Positions 1 through 8,504 of a stretch of DNA of 64,000 bases are shown here, in pieces; position 1 is the stretch's first letter; each line of letters starts with the position of its first letter. Source of the DNA: JADJPO01 sp963828555 (GTDB taxonomy: Bacteria > Actinomycetota > Actinomycetes > Actinomycetales > Kineosporiaceae). The notes below the pieces were generated by a model. That model did no database searches and was not told the origin of the DNA. It saw only the letters and a program-made list of their open reading frames with translations. A program made the translations under genes and the position numbers. The stretch is taken from positions 1-64,000 of the forward strand of contig CAWHEL010000002.1 in NCBI GenBank assembly GCA_963828555.1, read 5' to 3'.

Positions 1-462
1 CTGCGATGAGCCTTCACCGACAAAAGAGACGCCGCCAACAGTTCCTCACAGCGCTGGCGACGAGGTGTAGGAAGCGGTCGCGGCTGTGCGCCAGGACTCA
101 TGGCACAGGTGATAGACCGACGACTGGCGAAGTTGCGCCGTTCCTCTGCCTTGCCCAGGCCGTGGTCGCTGAACGGATGGGAGTGACCAAGGGCGCGTCT
201 CACAGATCGAGCTGGGCCGGGCCTCTCGTAAGGAGATCTCGCTCGCCACGCCTCCGCTCTGGGTCGACGCCTGCGCGAGGCGATCTACTTCGAGGGCGGC
301 GACATCGCGTTCATCACCTGACTCACCAACGGCACCGAAGCCAGATCCGCCGTCGGGCTCACGCCTGCCTGCTCGCCCAAGCCAGGGGTACCCGCCAACA
401 GTTGGAGCCGCGCTCGGCTTGTCCGCTCCCGCGGTGTCAGACGGCTGCGCGAGACTGGCCGC
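1..462. other. No intact gene; decayed coding remnants
   Basis: No reading frame here looks like a real protein. Around 251-322 the plus strand reads as the last codons of a gene ending REAIYFEGGDIAFIT-stop. A close relative of that ending lies at 4679-4720, so this is a 3' gene remnant. The rest has no recognisable coding, RNA or mobile-element signal. Confidence 0.4.
281..334 (+). repeat. 54-bp imperfect direct repeat, copy 1
   Basis: Pairs with 4679-4732; I count about 50 of 54 matching positions. Both copies encode the C-terminal peptide IYFE(G/D)GDIA followed by a TGA stop and then a conserved CTCA(C/T)CAACGGCA tail. They look like two remnants of one gene family's 3' end, flanking a 4.3 kb block. 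Confidence 0.6.
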
Positions 463-1379
463 ATGCGTTCCACCCAGCAGCAGAAGGATGCCGTCCGGGC
501 ATACGTCGAGGACCAGGCGCACGAGCACGTCGTCCACGTGGAAATGGCGGCGTCCGAACTGGTGGGGCCGGTCCGCCACGACATCTGGGACGTGCACTGC
601 GACAAGAGTCGCTGGTGGGTGGTGACCAACCCATGAACCTCTACGACCAGAAGGACTTCAAGAGCCGCGACGTGGCGTTGACGTTCCACATCGGTCTCAT
701 GCTGCGGGTGCAGTACGCGCAGGAGCGCGAGGTGCCGGTGGCACCGGGGTCGAGATCATGCTGCCCGGCTCGTGGCGACGCTGGGAGCAGGCCTTCGAGG
801 CTTACGACAGCGGAGACGAGTCCGAGACGTTCCAGTCGGTTGGTGTGCGGCTGCGCGAGTGCTTGGTGTCGTTCGTCAGCGAGACCCGCGACCGATGACC
901 TGGTGCCGGAGGGAAAGGCGCCACCGAAGGCATGCAGACTTCAAGGGCTGGACGGAACTGTTGGCGAACGCACTGGCGCCGGGCGATTCATCGGCCCGAC
1001 TGCGCTCGTATCTGAAGAAGCTGTCGGTCGAGACGTGGGAATACGTCAACTGGCTTACCCACGCCAAGAACGCCGTGCGGATGGACGCGGAGATCGGACT
1101 CAAACAGGTGGAGAACCTGCTTGGCATGTTCACGGCGGCCAGGCTGCGGCTCGCCAAGCGTCCGACACGCTGTCTGGAGTGCGGGTCGTACCGGTGTGGT
1201 AGCCGGCGCCTGCGGCCACTGCGGCTGGGAAGATCCCGACTTACGAGCCGCCACCGTCGCGAGAGTGGGGCAAGGAGGAGCGCCAGGCTCGGCTGTCGGA
1301 GCCGTGCACGCCCACTTCGGACATCTCGACCTTCGCAAGCCCAGGCGACATGCTGCGCGGTGGTGTGACCCGTGAGTGA
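463..1379 (+). pseudogene. Conserved actinobacterial hypothetical protein, multiply frameshifted
   Basis: A single protein of about 300 residues can be read by moving between frames: MRSTQQQKDAVRAYVEDQ at 463, NLYDQKDFKSRDVALTFHIG from 636, LPGSWRRWEQAFEAYDSG from 761, DFKGWTELLANALAPGDSSA from about 943, then CGHCGWEDP and a tail ending GDMLRGGVTRE. Bases are apparently missing near 632 and 747, and extra near 893, 933, 1192 and 1241. I recall similar uncharacterised full-length proteins with a C-terminal Cys-X2-Cys pair in actinomycetes, sometimes near nuclease-like genes. The final stop (1377-1379) overlaps the GTG of the next gene, so the original operon is still visible. Apart from the indels the reading is clean, so sequence error is possible. 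Confidence 0.6.
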
Positions 1380-2616
1380 GGACCATCCTGAGGGGGAGCC
1401 AGTTCGACCAGGCGACGAGCCAGGTTGGGATCTGCTGCGCTACCTTGCCGTGACGTCCAGCTTCACCCCCGCTGGCAAGGCGGCCATGCGGACCGTCTTC
1501 GATGGGCTGGAAAGGATGCTCGGCCCATCGTGGCCCAAGCGTCAGGTCAGCGGGGGCGGGCCGGGCTTCGGGGAGCTGCTTCGATTCTCTGGTCGTGTAT
1601 CCGAGCTGCCCAGGGTCCTGACGTTCTACGCACGGCTCTTGGCGGCGGCGAAGGAAGCAACTTTCGTTCCGGTGATGCAAGTCCTCAAGAAGGAACCCGA
1701 CCTCGCAGCCTGGCGGCACATCCAGCTGCAACTTGAGGTGGCCCGGCTTGCGCGCGCCAATGGTTGGACGGCGAGCTTTGAGCCGAGCATCCCAGGCTCA
1801 CGGAGTAGTGGCGACGTCCTGATGGGGACCGGCGGTGGCGAGCAGGTGGTCGTCGAGACGACGACGCTGGGCCAGACTGATCGGTTCCGGGAGGCGGATG
1901 CCTTCGACGACCTCATCTCGGACGGGATCCTTGCGATTGAACGCCAGTTCGGTGTCAACACCGTCGTGGAAGTGAGCGAGCGACTCGATGCCGAGGGCAC
2001 CGCCAGGTGGCTATCAGCCATCGCCGAGTCCGCCGCCAAGGTGTGGGCCACGGGCGGAGGGATTCAGCTGGACGGACCGGGCGGGACGGTTCGCCTCCAA
2101 GTTGAGGAAGTCCCCGTTGGAACAGCCTCGTTCACCGGCCTTGTCCGCGAAGAAGGGCTGGGGCACCGGCTCAGCCGGCTCGTGGCCAAGAAGGCTGGAC
2201 AGTCCGCCGGACCGGACCCTGCCTGGCTGCGCGTCGACGGGCTCGACGGCCTATTTGCCTTCAGCCCGTGGGCCCAGATGGCACCGGCGGAGCGCGTCAG
2301 GACGCTGGCTGCCGAGCTTAGGCAAGCACTCAAGGACCACGAGCACGTCCACGGCATCGTCTATTCGTCCGGGATGGCGAACGTGGCCACGGGCGACGCG
2401 TCGTCCGTGGACGCTTTCGTGCAGGCCGACGGCGGCTTCCTGGTGCGCCGGGCTCTGGCTCCATACCTGGCGCGGGAGACGATCGTGCTGGCGGCCCAGC
2501 CGCAGGCGTTGGAGGTAGCGCGGCGCTGGGCGGAGGCGTATGCCGATGAACCTGCCTGGCTTGATACGGATCTAGCTGATCTGGGACTTCCGCCGCTGGC
2601 AGGTTTCAGGTCGTGA
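1372..2616 (+). CDS. Uncharacterised protein, possible PD-(D/E)XK-like nuclease fold
   Basis: 414 residues with a GTG start overlapping the preceding gene and a 4-base GTGA overlap with the next gene, so it is translationally coupled on both sides. I do not recognise a named family. Residues about 120-200 contain an acidic helix (QLQLEVARLARANGW), then GDVLMG and the strand VVVETTTLG. This resembles the E...D...E-x-K layout of restriction-endonuclease-like folds, but a Thr stands where the Lys would be, so the assignment is weak. No signal peptide or membrane segment is apparent. The partner is a PIN-like protein, which suggests a two-component nucleic-acid-directed system; that is inference. 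Confidence 0.7.
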   Translation: MSEDHPEGEPVRPGDEPGWDLLRYLAVTSSFTPAGKAAMRTVFDGLERMLGPSWPKRQVSGGGPGFGELLRFSGRVSELPRVLTFYARLLAAAKEATFVPVMQVLKKEPDLAAWRHIQLQLEVARLARANGWTASFEPSIPGSRSSGDVLMGTGGGEQVVVETTTLGQTDRFREADAFDDLISDGILAIERQFGVNTVVEVSERLDAEGTARWLSAIAESAAKVWATGGGIQLDGPGGTVRLQVEEVPVGTASFTGLVREEGLGHRLSRLVAKKAGQSAGPDPAWLRVDGLDGLFAFSPWAQMAPAERVRTLAAELRQALKDHEHVHGIVYSSGMANVATGDASSVDAFVQADGGFLVRRALAPYLARETIVLAAQPQALEVARRWAEAYADEPAWLDTDLADLGLPPLAGFRS

Positions 2617-3836
2617 GCGAGCCAGCCGAACCAGTCCTATCCATGATGAGCATGGACCGCGAGACGTCGTCGATCGTCATCACGCGGAGCGACGGGATGG
2701 AGGCGCGGTTTCCCCTCGAAAGCGCCTCACCATTTGCTGAGACAAGCGTCCTGTCCAGCCTGCACTTCACGCCGGCGCTTGATCGTCTGTTGGCGGTCAC
2801 CCGGGCTGGCGACGAGATCGTGTTCGAGCTACCGAAGCTGGGTGACAACGACCGGCTGGCTGGCCAGCTCGTGGTCTACCTCGACCAGAACCAATGGAGC
2901 GCCATTGCGAAGGCACGGCTCGAACAAGATGGCGTTCGCCAAGTAGACACGGAGGCAGTTCGGCAGTTGTTCAAATGGGTGAACGAGAGCCGGATCATCC
3001 TGCCAGCGGCCTCTGGGCACTACTTCGAGACAACGAAGCGCTACGACGCGGCCAAGCGCTACAGCCTCGGTCTCACGATCCTCCAACTCAGTGGCGGGTG
3101 GCAGATGCGCGACCCGCTGCAGGTCCGCCGAGACGAGCTGCGTAGCGCCTTGTCCTGTCGGTACATGGGCTCCGACGGTCCTCCTCGGGCAGCGGACGTG
3201 TTCTCCTTGGAGCCGAACGTCATCCACGGCCCGATGCGGGGTGGCGCTCCCCACGAAGCCCTGCGGGGATTTCCGCCGGAGGCTGCTCTCGGACACGAAG
3301 CACTGACGTCCGCCACCGCGCTCATTGATGTAATGCTCGACCTGGAGAGGATCGAACCGGGACGAGACGCAGGATGGTCCGCCGCGAACCAGCGGTTCAG
3401 CGACTGGCTCGACTCGGCAGACCGCGACTCCCAGCAGAAGCGCCAGTCGATCGACGTCTTCCTCCTGTCTGATATGGGCACCGAGATCGCGGAGGAAGCG
3501 GTAGCCGCTGGCCTTACGGCGGAACAAGTGAACGACTGGATGATGAAGTACGCCGCGAGCGACATCCGTCAGCTCCCGGCGCTGGGTCTCTTCCGGGAGA
3601 TGCTGCACGAGCGCCATCTCAACAAGGGAACAACCTGGAGACCCAACGATCTTACGGACATGCTCTACCTTTCTTGCGCGGCAGGGTACGCAGATGTCGT
3701 CGTTTGCGAGCGGCACATGAGCAGCATGATGAGGCAGGGTATAAAGCGCCTGGATCGGTCAGTGAGGGTCTATCCACGGCTACGTGAGGCTGAGCCGGGC
3801 ATTCGCCTCGAATTTGACTACCAATCACCGCGATGA
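2613..3836 (+). CDS. PIN-like domain protein, candidate nuclease
   Basis: 407 residues, GTG start, 4-base overlap with the upstream gene. The first 85 residues are a beta-rich region. The PIN-like signature follows: VVYLDQNQWSAI (first acidic strand), ILPAASGHYFETTKRY (Ser and Glu after a strand), and near the C-terminus NDLTDMLYLSCAAGYADVVV with CERHM. D...E...D...D spacing of this kind is typical of PIN-fold RNases and DNases. The length is far above a VapC toxin (about 130 residues), so it is not a simple VapC. A long hairpin just downstream probably ends the operon. Role unknown; defence or RNA processing are guesses. Confidence 0.7.
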   Translation: MSEPAEPVLSMMSMDRETSSIVITRSDGMEARFPLESASPFAETSVLSSLHFTPALDRLLAVTRAGDEIVFELPKLGDNDRLAGQLVVYLDQNQWSAIAKARLEQDGVRQVDTEAVRQLFKWVNESRIILPAASGHYFETTKRYDAAKRYSLGLTILQLSGGWQMRDPLQVRRDELRSALSCRYMGSDGPPRAADVFSLEPNVIHGPMRGGAPHEALRGFPPEAALGHEALTSATALIDVMLDLERIEPGRDAGWSAANQRFSDWLDSADRDSQQKRQSIDVFLLSDMGTEIAEEAVAAGLTAEQVNDWMMKYAASDIRQLPALGLFREMLHERHLNKGTTWRPNDLTDMLYLSCAAGYADVVVCERHMSSMMRQGIKRLDRSVRVYPRLREAEPGIRLEFDYQSPR

Positions 3837-3897
3837 CCCACTCCAGCACGTCCCCGCCACCAGACGCCCGCGGCCAAGGACTGCCGGCGCCCACTTC

Positions 3898-3955
3898 TAG
3901 CCCAGGTCATTCACGATTGTGAACATTTCGTGATCGTGTGAATGAGCCCGGGCTA
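3898..3955 (+). terminator. Long imperfect hairpin after the PIN-like gene
   Basis: The left arm TAGCCCAGGTCATTCAC pairs with a right arm that reads TAGCCCGGGCTCATTCAC on the opposite strand, about 17 bp with one bulge and a partly self-complementary loop. It begins 62 bases after the stop at 3836. No U-tract follows, as is common for actinobacterial terminators. Confidence 0.55.
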
Positions 3956-4042
3956 GCTGCGGTACTCATCCGATTGGCTGAGATCGGACGTGGCGGTTGA
4001 GAGTTGCTGGCGGGATCCCGGCAGGGCTGGCAGGGTCCGCTT

Positions 4043-4565
4043 GTGTCCGTTGAGAAGACCCTGCAGAGGGTGGACGGCGACCTCGCCGCAGGAAACGCCG
4101 CCCTGGCGCGTCAGCGGCTGACCAGTCTGATCGTCGCCTTCCCTGAGAGCCTCGAGGTGCGCGAGCAACTGGCCCACGTGTGCCGCCTGCAGGGCGACGT
4201 GTTACAGGCCGGCCGGTGGAGCTACCTGGCCGATGAACGCGTCGCGGACGAGATCGAGAAGTTCGAGCAGACCACCACAACCTGGTCAAGCGCATGCAAG
4301 CCCTGAACTGGTCCTCGAACCGGAGCGAGCTACCACCCCGATCGCGCGTGAGCGCCTGGACTCCCTACTGAAGCAGGCACGTACCCAGACCAAGGACCAC
4401 CAACTCCGCTACGCCACCGTTGCCGACCAACAGTGGCGCCCACCGGGGACCCTTGGTGAGCGGCTCGGCACCGCAGCCGCCCTGACGATCGCCCTGGGCG
4501 CCCTTGGACTGTTCGTCATCGGCGTCATCGACGGCATCGTCACCGTCGTCTCCTGGATCCGTTGA
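4043..4565 (+). pseudogene. DUF6584-like small membrane-anchored protein, frameshifted
   Basis: The N-terminal part (GTG at 4043; SVEKTLQRVDGDLAAGNAAL and a tetratricopeptide-like stretch to about 4270) and the C-terminal part (TPIARERLDSLLKQARTQ and a final hydrophobic helix TAAALTIALGALGLFVIGV) lie in different frames. The join near 4276-4320 needs two indels, through KRMQALNW in the third frame. I recall DUF6584 proteins from actinomycetes with the same order: N-terminal repeats, a proline-rich middle and one C-terminal membrane helix. No function is known. Confidence 0.55.
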
Positions 4566-4678
4566 GAAGCGTGCGCAGCTTGCGCAATCTGCTGCTCATT
4601 GCCCGAGGAGATCAACACCGCCGTCCTGCTGCAGGACGCTCACGAGAGCTCTCAGCACCTGGCCCCCATGCGCCTGGC

Positions 4679-4732
4679 CGATCTACTTCGAGGACGGCGA
4701 CATCGCGGTCATCGCCTGACTCATCAACGGCA
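4679..4732 (+). repeat. 54-bp imperfect direct repeat, copy 2
   Basis: Partner of 281-334. Here it ends a remnant that reads EEINTAVLLQDAHESSQHLA before IYFEDGDIAVIA-stop, with a frame break between them. It lies immediately before the 3' end of the convergent AbiEii gene. Confidence 0.6.
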
Positions 4733-4736
4733 TTAG

Positions 4737-5633
4737 TCAGCGCCAGACCCGGTCCGCGGGGATCCAGGTCATGCCCGGCGACTCACCGATGATCACAGGG
4801 TCGGCGAACGAGCAGAAGTCCTCGAGCAGGACCCCAAAGTCCTCGGGCAGGTCGATGAGTCTCTGCTTGCGACGCCACGCGGCCCACTTCGGCTGGGCGA
4901 TCGCGGGATACCCCTGGAGAAGGTCGTGGAGCGGCGACAGTGCGGCCTGGCGGTAGCCGGCCACTTCCACGATGGCGGAGTGCAGCCCGTCTCCGCTCAC
5001 CGAGTGCTTCCCGGCAAGGGTCCACACGTCACCGAAGTCGCGCCACCGGGTATTGACCGAGCCTCGCTGGACCGCCGTCACGATCTTCTCCGCGTGCACC
5101 ATGTGCAACGGATAGCCCATGAGTTCCAGTGGCTGTCCGCCGAGCAGCCGAGGCATCGACACTCGACTCGGCGCCGGCCAGACGGGATCCCCGACATTGA
5201 CATCGATGTGGAACCGGACACGCGCGGTCGCCAGCTCTGCATTCATCGACACCCGCACACCGGAGTACTCCTCCTCGTCGCGGATCACCTCAGCCACCGC
5301 GCTTCCAGGGTCGAAGACGAGGCCGTCGTCGTCCTTCTGCGCGACGGCGAGGATCGCCCGAGCCACGTCCAGAATGTGCTCGGTGTCGTTGGCCAGGTCT
5401 CGCGCTGCGAAATCGATATCCCGGGTGGGACGACGCGTGTCGAACGCGGCCAGGAGCACACCTCCCTTGAGCACCAGCTTGTCGGCGTGAGCGCTCATTG
5501 CCAGGCGCACCAGGAACCCTTCGAGGACGTAGAGCTGAATCAGCTCATCAGTCAGCCGAGACTCCTTCTTGGCTTTCGCCTTGAGGTCCAGATAGGCGCG
5601 CCCGGCAGCGGTCACCCGCGAAACAGTTGTCAC
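4737..5633 (-). CDS. abiEii: AbiEii-type nucleotidyltransferase toxin
   Basis: 298 residues, the usual size for the DUF1814/AbiEii family, whose members block growth through nucleotidyltransferase activity (the related MenT toxins modify tRNA). Visible motifs are LKGGVLLAAF (residues about 55-64) and RPTRDIDFAA (68-77), the G-G...D-x-D nucleotidyltransferase core, plus a mid-protein HAEKIVTAVQRGSVNTRWRD carrying the conserved Lys and Arg-Asp. The start overlaps the antitoxin stop by 4 bases (ATGA), the normal antitoxin-toxin order. Operon and motifs are complete, so it is probably functional. Confidence 0.88.
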   Translation of the reverse strand: MTTVSRVTAAGRAYLDLKAKAKKESRLTDELIQLYVLEGFLVRLAMSAHADKLVLKGGVLLAAFDTRRPTRDIDFAARDLANDTEHILDVARAILAVAQKDDDGLVFDPGSAVAEVIRDEEEYSGVRVSMNAELATARVRFHIDVNVGDPVWPAPSRVSMPRLLGGQPLELMGYPLHMVHAEKIVTAVQRGSVNTRWRDFGDVWTLAGKHSVSGDGLHSAIVEVAGYRQAALSPLHDLLQGYPAIAQPKWAAWRRKQRLIDLPEDFGVLLEDFCSFADPVIIGESPGMTWIPADRVWR

Positions 5634-6217
5634 AGAAGGACTTCCAGAGCCTGACGTAGGGCCGGCGCACCCTTGCGGAACTGCGCCGACATCCGCATCA
5701 GCGTGGATGGCTGTCCGCCCTTGCGCAGCCAGCGGCGCAGCGCCTCATGACCCAGCTCCGGCCCTTCGCTCTCGCGGAATCGGAAGGCGTCGACGATGGA
5801 CCGCTCAGGGTTGTACAGCCCGATGCTGGTCGTCTCGTCCAAGCCGATGGTGTCCCGGCCGATGTCGAAGGTGGCTGCGTCGAACTGATACCAGGCCACC
5901 GGGGCCGAAGTGTCAGGCGGGCGGGCCCCGCGCGGCAAGGCGATGTCGAGCTCCGCGGGGATGTGATCGATCAAGTCGTGGCGGGCCAACGCGGTCCGCA
6001 GGCACAGGGTGGCGCGCGGTCGCCGAGCGGCGATCTCGATCAAGTCCTCATCACCGGCCGCGCCGGCCTTGCGGTACAGGCCACGGTTGAGCCGGATGAT
6101 CAGATGGTGCCCCACCAGGTCACGCAGCCGGCGCTCGTTCATCACGCCGCGGGCCTGGCTGTAGCGGAAGGTGTCGGGCAAGCGTCCGAGCGCCTCCTGG
6201 TCGAGGCTGCTCACCAT
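5630..6217 (-). CDS. abiEi: AbiEi-type antitoxin / autorepressor
   Basis: 195 residues, upstream of and overlapping the AbiEii toxin. The N-terminal 80 residues form the winged-helix region typical of AbiEi (SQARGVMNERRLRDLVGHHL ... LNRGLYRK), followed by the AbiEi C-terminal domain that neutralises the toxin. In studied AbiE systems the antitoxin represses its own promoter through inverted repeats. A 12-bp perfect inverted repeat lies 16-64 bases upstream here, consistent with autoregulation. Confidence 0.85.
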   Translation of the reverse strand: MVSSLDQEALGRLPDTFRYSQARGVMNERRLRDLVGHHLIIRLNRGLYRKAGAAGDEDLIEIAARRPRATLCLRTALARHDLIDHIPAELDIALPRGARPPDTSAPVAWYQFDAATFDIGRDTIGLDETTSIGLYNPERSIVDAFRFRESEGPELGHEALRRWLRKGGQPSTLMRMSAQFRKGAPALRQALEVLL

Positions 6218-6232
6218 GACCCCTCCCGCGCC

Positions 6233-6281
6233 TGTAGGAAACTGCGCTCACTTAAGCCTTAACTGTTCTCAGTTTCCTACA
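6233..6281 (-). promoter_or_regulatory. AbiEi operator: perfect 12-bp inverted repeats
   Basis: TGTAGGAAACTG at 6233-6244 and its exact reverse complement CAGTTTCCTACA at 6270-6281 are separated by 25 bases. The spacer holds an A/T-rich TTAAGCCTTAA that can supply a -10 element for the leftward abiE operon. Two spaced inverted repeats are the arrangement bound by characterised AbiEi proteins. Confidence 0.7.
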
Positions 6282-6450
6282 TCATCCATCGTGGGTCAAG
6301 CAGGCACCGCGGGACGGAGCGACTCGCTGTTGAGGACGATGCTCATCGCGCCGCCGTAGTGACCCACAAAGTGACCCATGGACGGCGTCGCGGTTGCGTC
6401 AGCTGAGGGAGGATCTGACAAACATGCAGGTCAAACGCTGTTTGGCAGGG

Positions 6451-6523
6451 TGCCCCCGAGAGGATTCGAACCTCCGACACACGGTTTAGGAAACCGTTGC
6501 TCTATCCCCTGAGCTACGAGGGC
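6451..6523 (-). tRNA. tRNA-Arg(CCT)
   Basis: The minus strand folds as a full cloverleaf. Acceptor arms are GCCCTCG/CGGGGGC, the D arm is GCTC/GAGC, the anticodon stem is ACGGT/ACCGT around loop TTCCTAA (anticodon CCT), the variable loop has 5 bases, and the T arm is GGAGG-TTCGAAT-CCTCT. The discriminator is A and no CCA is encoded. Its 5' half is the attachment core of the islands to the right. Confidence 0.95.
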
Positions 6524-6575
6524 TGGCCTGCGGTGATCCTAGCGCCCTGCCTGCAGCGTGCACCGAACGTGCAAC
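6482..6575. repeat. Attachment site attL: 42-bp tRNA core plus island A left end
   Basis: The core 6482-6523 (anticodon arm to 5' end of tRNA-Arg) is identical to 59914-59955. Immediately right of it, TGGCCTGCGGTGATCC matches the sequence right of the degenerate core copy at 38260, marking an element left end. ACGTGCAAC at 6567-6575 repeats the motif found twice at each right end and may be an integrase or excisionase arm site. Confidence 0.75.
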
Positions 6576-6883
6576 TCGCAACCCCGTCCGAAGGCAGCCC
6601 AGTCGTCTCGACCGGGCGACATCCCGACTTCACCGATGCCCAGGAGGACCGCGCATCCATGGACCTCGTTGCAGCCCTCCGGACACCCGCCGCATGATCC
6701 CTCCCTGGATCGAGATACCGCTGACGTAGATGAGGTGTGCAGGATCCGGGGGCAACACCCGCATTCCGCCGCCACGGAGTTATCCCGCCCGGGAGTCGGC
6801 GTTGATCGGCGCGAGCTCTGGCTTATCCCCAGGCTCTTGTCCAGCCTCAGCCGACGTTCGGACCGGGGACCTTGTCTGCGAAA
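6576..6883. other. Intergenic spacer, no gene seen
   Basis: About 300 bases between the island left end and the second AbiE-like operon. Only short open frames without protein-like composition occur, and I see no RNA fold or repeat of note. Confidence 0.4.
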
Positions 6884-6899
6884 GTATCTATAGTGATAC
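6884..6899 (+). promoter_or_regulatory. Promoter/operator of the second AbiE-like operon
   Basis: GTATC-TATAGT-GATAC is a perfect 5-bp inverted repeat whose centre TATAGT is a good -10 hexamer. The ATG at 6909 lies about 15 bases further on, so the mRNA is probably leaderless or nearly so. The palindrome over the -10 suggests autorepression by the AbiEi-like product. Confidence 0.55.
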
Positions 6900-6908
6900 G
6901 ATCACAGC

Positions 6909-7556
6909 ATGTCGAGAGGGTCAGCGGTGGCAGCGCTGTCTACGATCACTGCCGGTCAGTGGGGCATGATCACTGCCGCTCAGGCACGGGCACTGGGGGT
7001 GACGCGGGTGGAGATCGGGCGGCTGGTCGCCGACGGCGCCCTCGAGCCGGTCCCCGCCGCGGCCCGGGTCTACCGGCTGGCCGGTGCCCCGGTCGACCCT
7101 GACCGTGACCCGGTCCGTGCACTGTGGCTGCAGCTGGGCGCGGCCCGTCCCACCGAGGACCGTCGCCGCTCCCCCGACGCGGTCGTCGCGGCTCGATCAG
7201 CGGCACTGGTTCTTGGCCTGGGCGACCTGGCTGCCGACGTTCACGACGTCTACGTCACCCGGCGACGGCAACTGCGCCGCCGCGACATCCGGCTCCGGGT
7301 CCGTGCCCTGCCCCGCGCGGACTGGCAGGTCACCGACGGCCTGCCGGTCTGCACCGTGCCCCGGATCGTGTCCGACCTGATGGCCGCCCACGAAGACGGT
7401 GAGGCCCTGGCCACGATCTGCCGCGACGCACTCACCCTGGGACTTAGCGACCACACCCACCTGGCCGACGTCATCACCGCCCACGCCGCCGCCTACAGCG
7501 CCGCGCCTCCCAACGCCCTCGTCGCGTCGCTGCTCGGTCCGGGCCAGGAGACCTGA
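6909..7556 (+). CDS. AbiEi-like antitoxin with winged-helix N-terminus
   Basis: 215 residues. The N-terminus (ITAGQWGMITAAQARALGVT followed by a short wing ending ARVYRLAG) is the winged-helix start of the actinobacterial AbiEi_4 antitoxin group. A central region with many Arg residues (YVTRRRQLRRRDIRLRVR) and LPVCTVPRIVSDLMA matches the usual C-terminal half. It ends directly against the GTG of the nucleotidyltransferase gene, forming a standard type IV pair. It is unrelated in detail to the pair at 4737-6217. Confidence 0.75.
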   Translation: MSRGSAVAALSTITAGQWGMITAAQARALGVTRVEIGRLVADGALEPVPAAARVYRLAGAPVDPDRDPVRALWLQLGAARPTEDRRRSPDAVVAARSAALVLGLGDLAADVHDVYVTRRRQLRRRDIRLRVRALPRADWQVTDGLPVCTVPRIVSDLMAAHEDGEALATICRDALTLGLSDHTHLADVITAHAAAYSAAPPNALVASLLGPGQET

Positions 7557-8504
7557 GTGCCCGCTGACGAGTTCCCCTACCGCACTGCCTCAGCGTTCCG
7601 GGCGGCGCTGCGGGATCGCCTCGCGGCCCTGGCCCGCGGCGGCGGCCACGGCCTGGACGAACTCCAACGACGGTTCGCCTACGACCGTCTCCTGGCCCGC
7701 ATGTTCACTGCCCCGGACGCCGACCGGTGGATTCTCAAAGGTGCCGGCGCCCTGCTCGCACGGCTGCCCGATGCTCGCCATAGCCGCGACATCGACCTGG
7801 CGTTCACCCGACCACCCAGCCCGCGTAGCAGTGACACAGCGCAGCCTCTCGACGACGCCACGACCTCGCTACGGACCGCTCTGGACGTCGATCTGGGCGA
7901 CCACTTCCGATTCGAGATCTCCCGGATCAGCCCGCTCCCCGAGACAGCCAAAGGGCACCGCGTCCACGTCGTGGCCTACCTCGGACCCCATTACGCCACC
8001 TTCCACGTCGACGTCGTCGTCGGAACCGCCATGACCGGTGCCCCGCAACCCGGAACACCCCTGATCCCTCTCGACATCCCCGGTCTACAGCGCCCGACGT
8101 ACCGATTGTTCCCCCTGGCCGACCACGTCGCCGACAAGCTCTGCGCCATCGTCGAGACCCACCACCACGCAGACGGCCCGCGACCCAGCACCCGGGTCAA
8201 AGACCTCGTCGACCTGGTCCTCATCGCCCAAACCCAATCGTTGGACGCTGACCAGCTCACCGTCGCGGTCCGGCTCGGAGCCGCCCACCGCGGCCTTGCC
8301 CTGCCCCGACACCTCAGCGTGCCCGACAGCCCGTTATGGCGACGCGGCTACCCCGACCGCGCCCACGAAACCCCTAGCGCCGTCCCCGATTTCGAGACCG
8401 CCGTCACCTTGGTCGCGGAGCTCCTCGACCCGATCCTGAACGACGCCGCCACCGGCACCTGGGACCCTCACCTCACTCAATGGATCCCCGACCCTAGGCC
8501 CTGA
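7557..8504 (+). CDS. AbiEii-like nucleotidyltransferase toxin
   Basis: 315 residues, GTG start adjoining the upstream stop with no gap. The nucleotidyltransferase core is visible as WILKGAGALLARL and RHSRDIDLAF (residues about 59-83), with a downstream DHVADKLCAIVETHHH ... RVKDLVDLVLIA carrying the conserved Asp-Lys and Lys-Asp-Leu. The GGxxL glycine pair is GA here. It is complete and, with the preceding gene, forms the second AbiE-type module, this one inside island A. Confidence 0.8.
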   Translation: MPADEFPYRTASAFRAALRDRLAALARGGGHGLDELQRRFAYDRLLARMFTAPDADRWILKGAGALLARLPDARHSRDIDLAFTRPPSPRSSDTAQPLDDATTSLRTALDVDLGDHFRFEISRISPLPETAKGHRVHVVAYLGPHYATFHVDVVVGTAMTGAPQPGTPLIPLDIPGLQRPTYRLFPLADHVADKLCAIVETHHHADGPRPSTRVKDLVDLVLIAQTQSLDADQLTVAVRLGAAHRGLALPRHLSVPDSPLWRRGYPDRAHETPSAVPDFETAVTLVAELLDPILNDAATGTWDPHLTQWIPDPRP

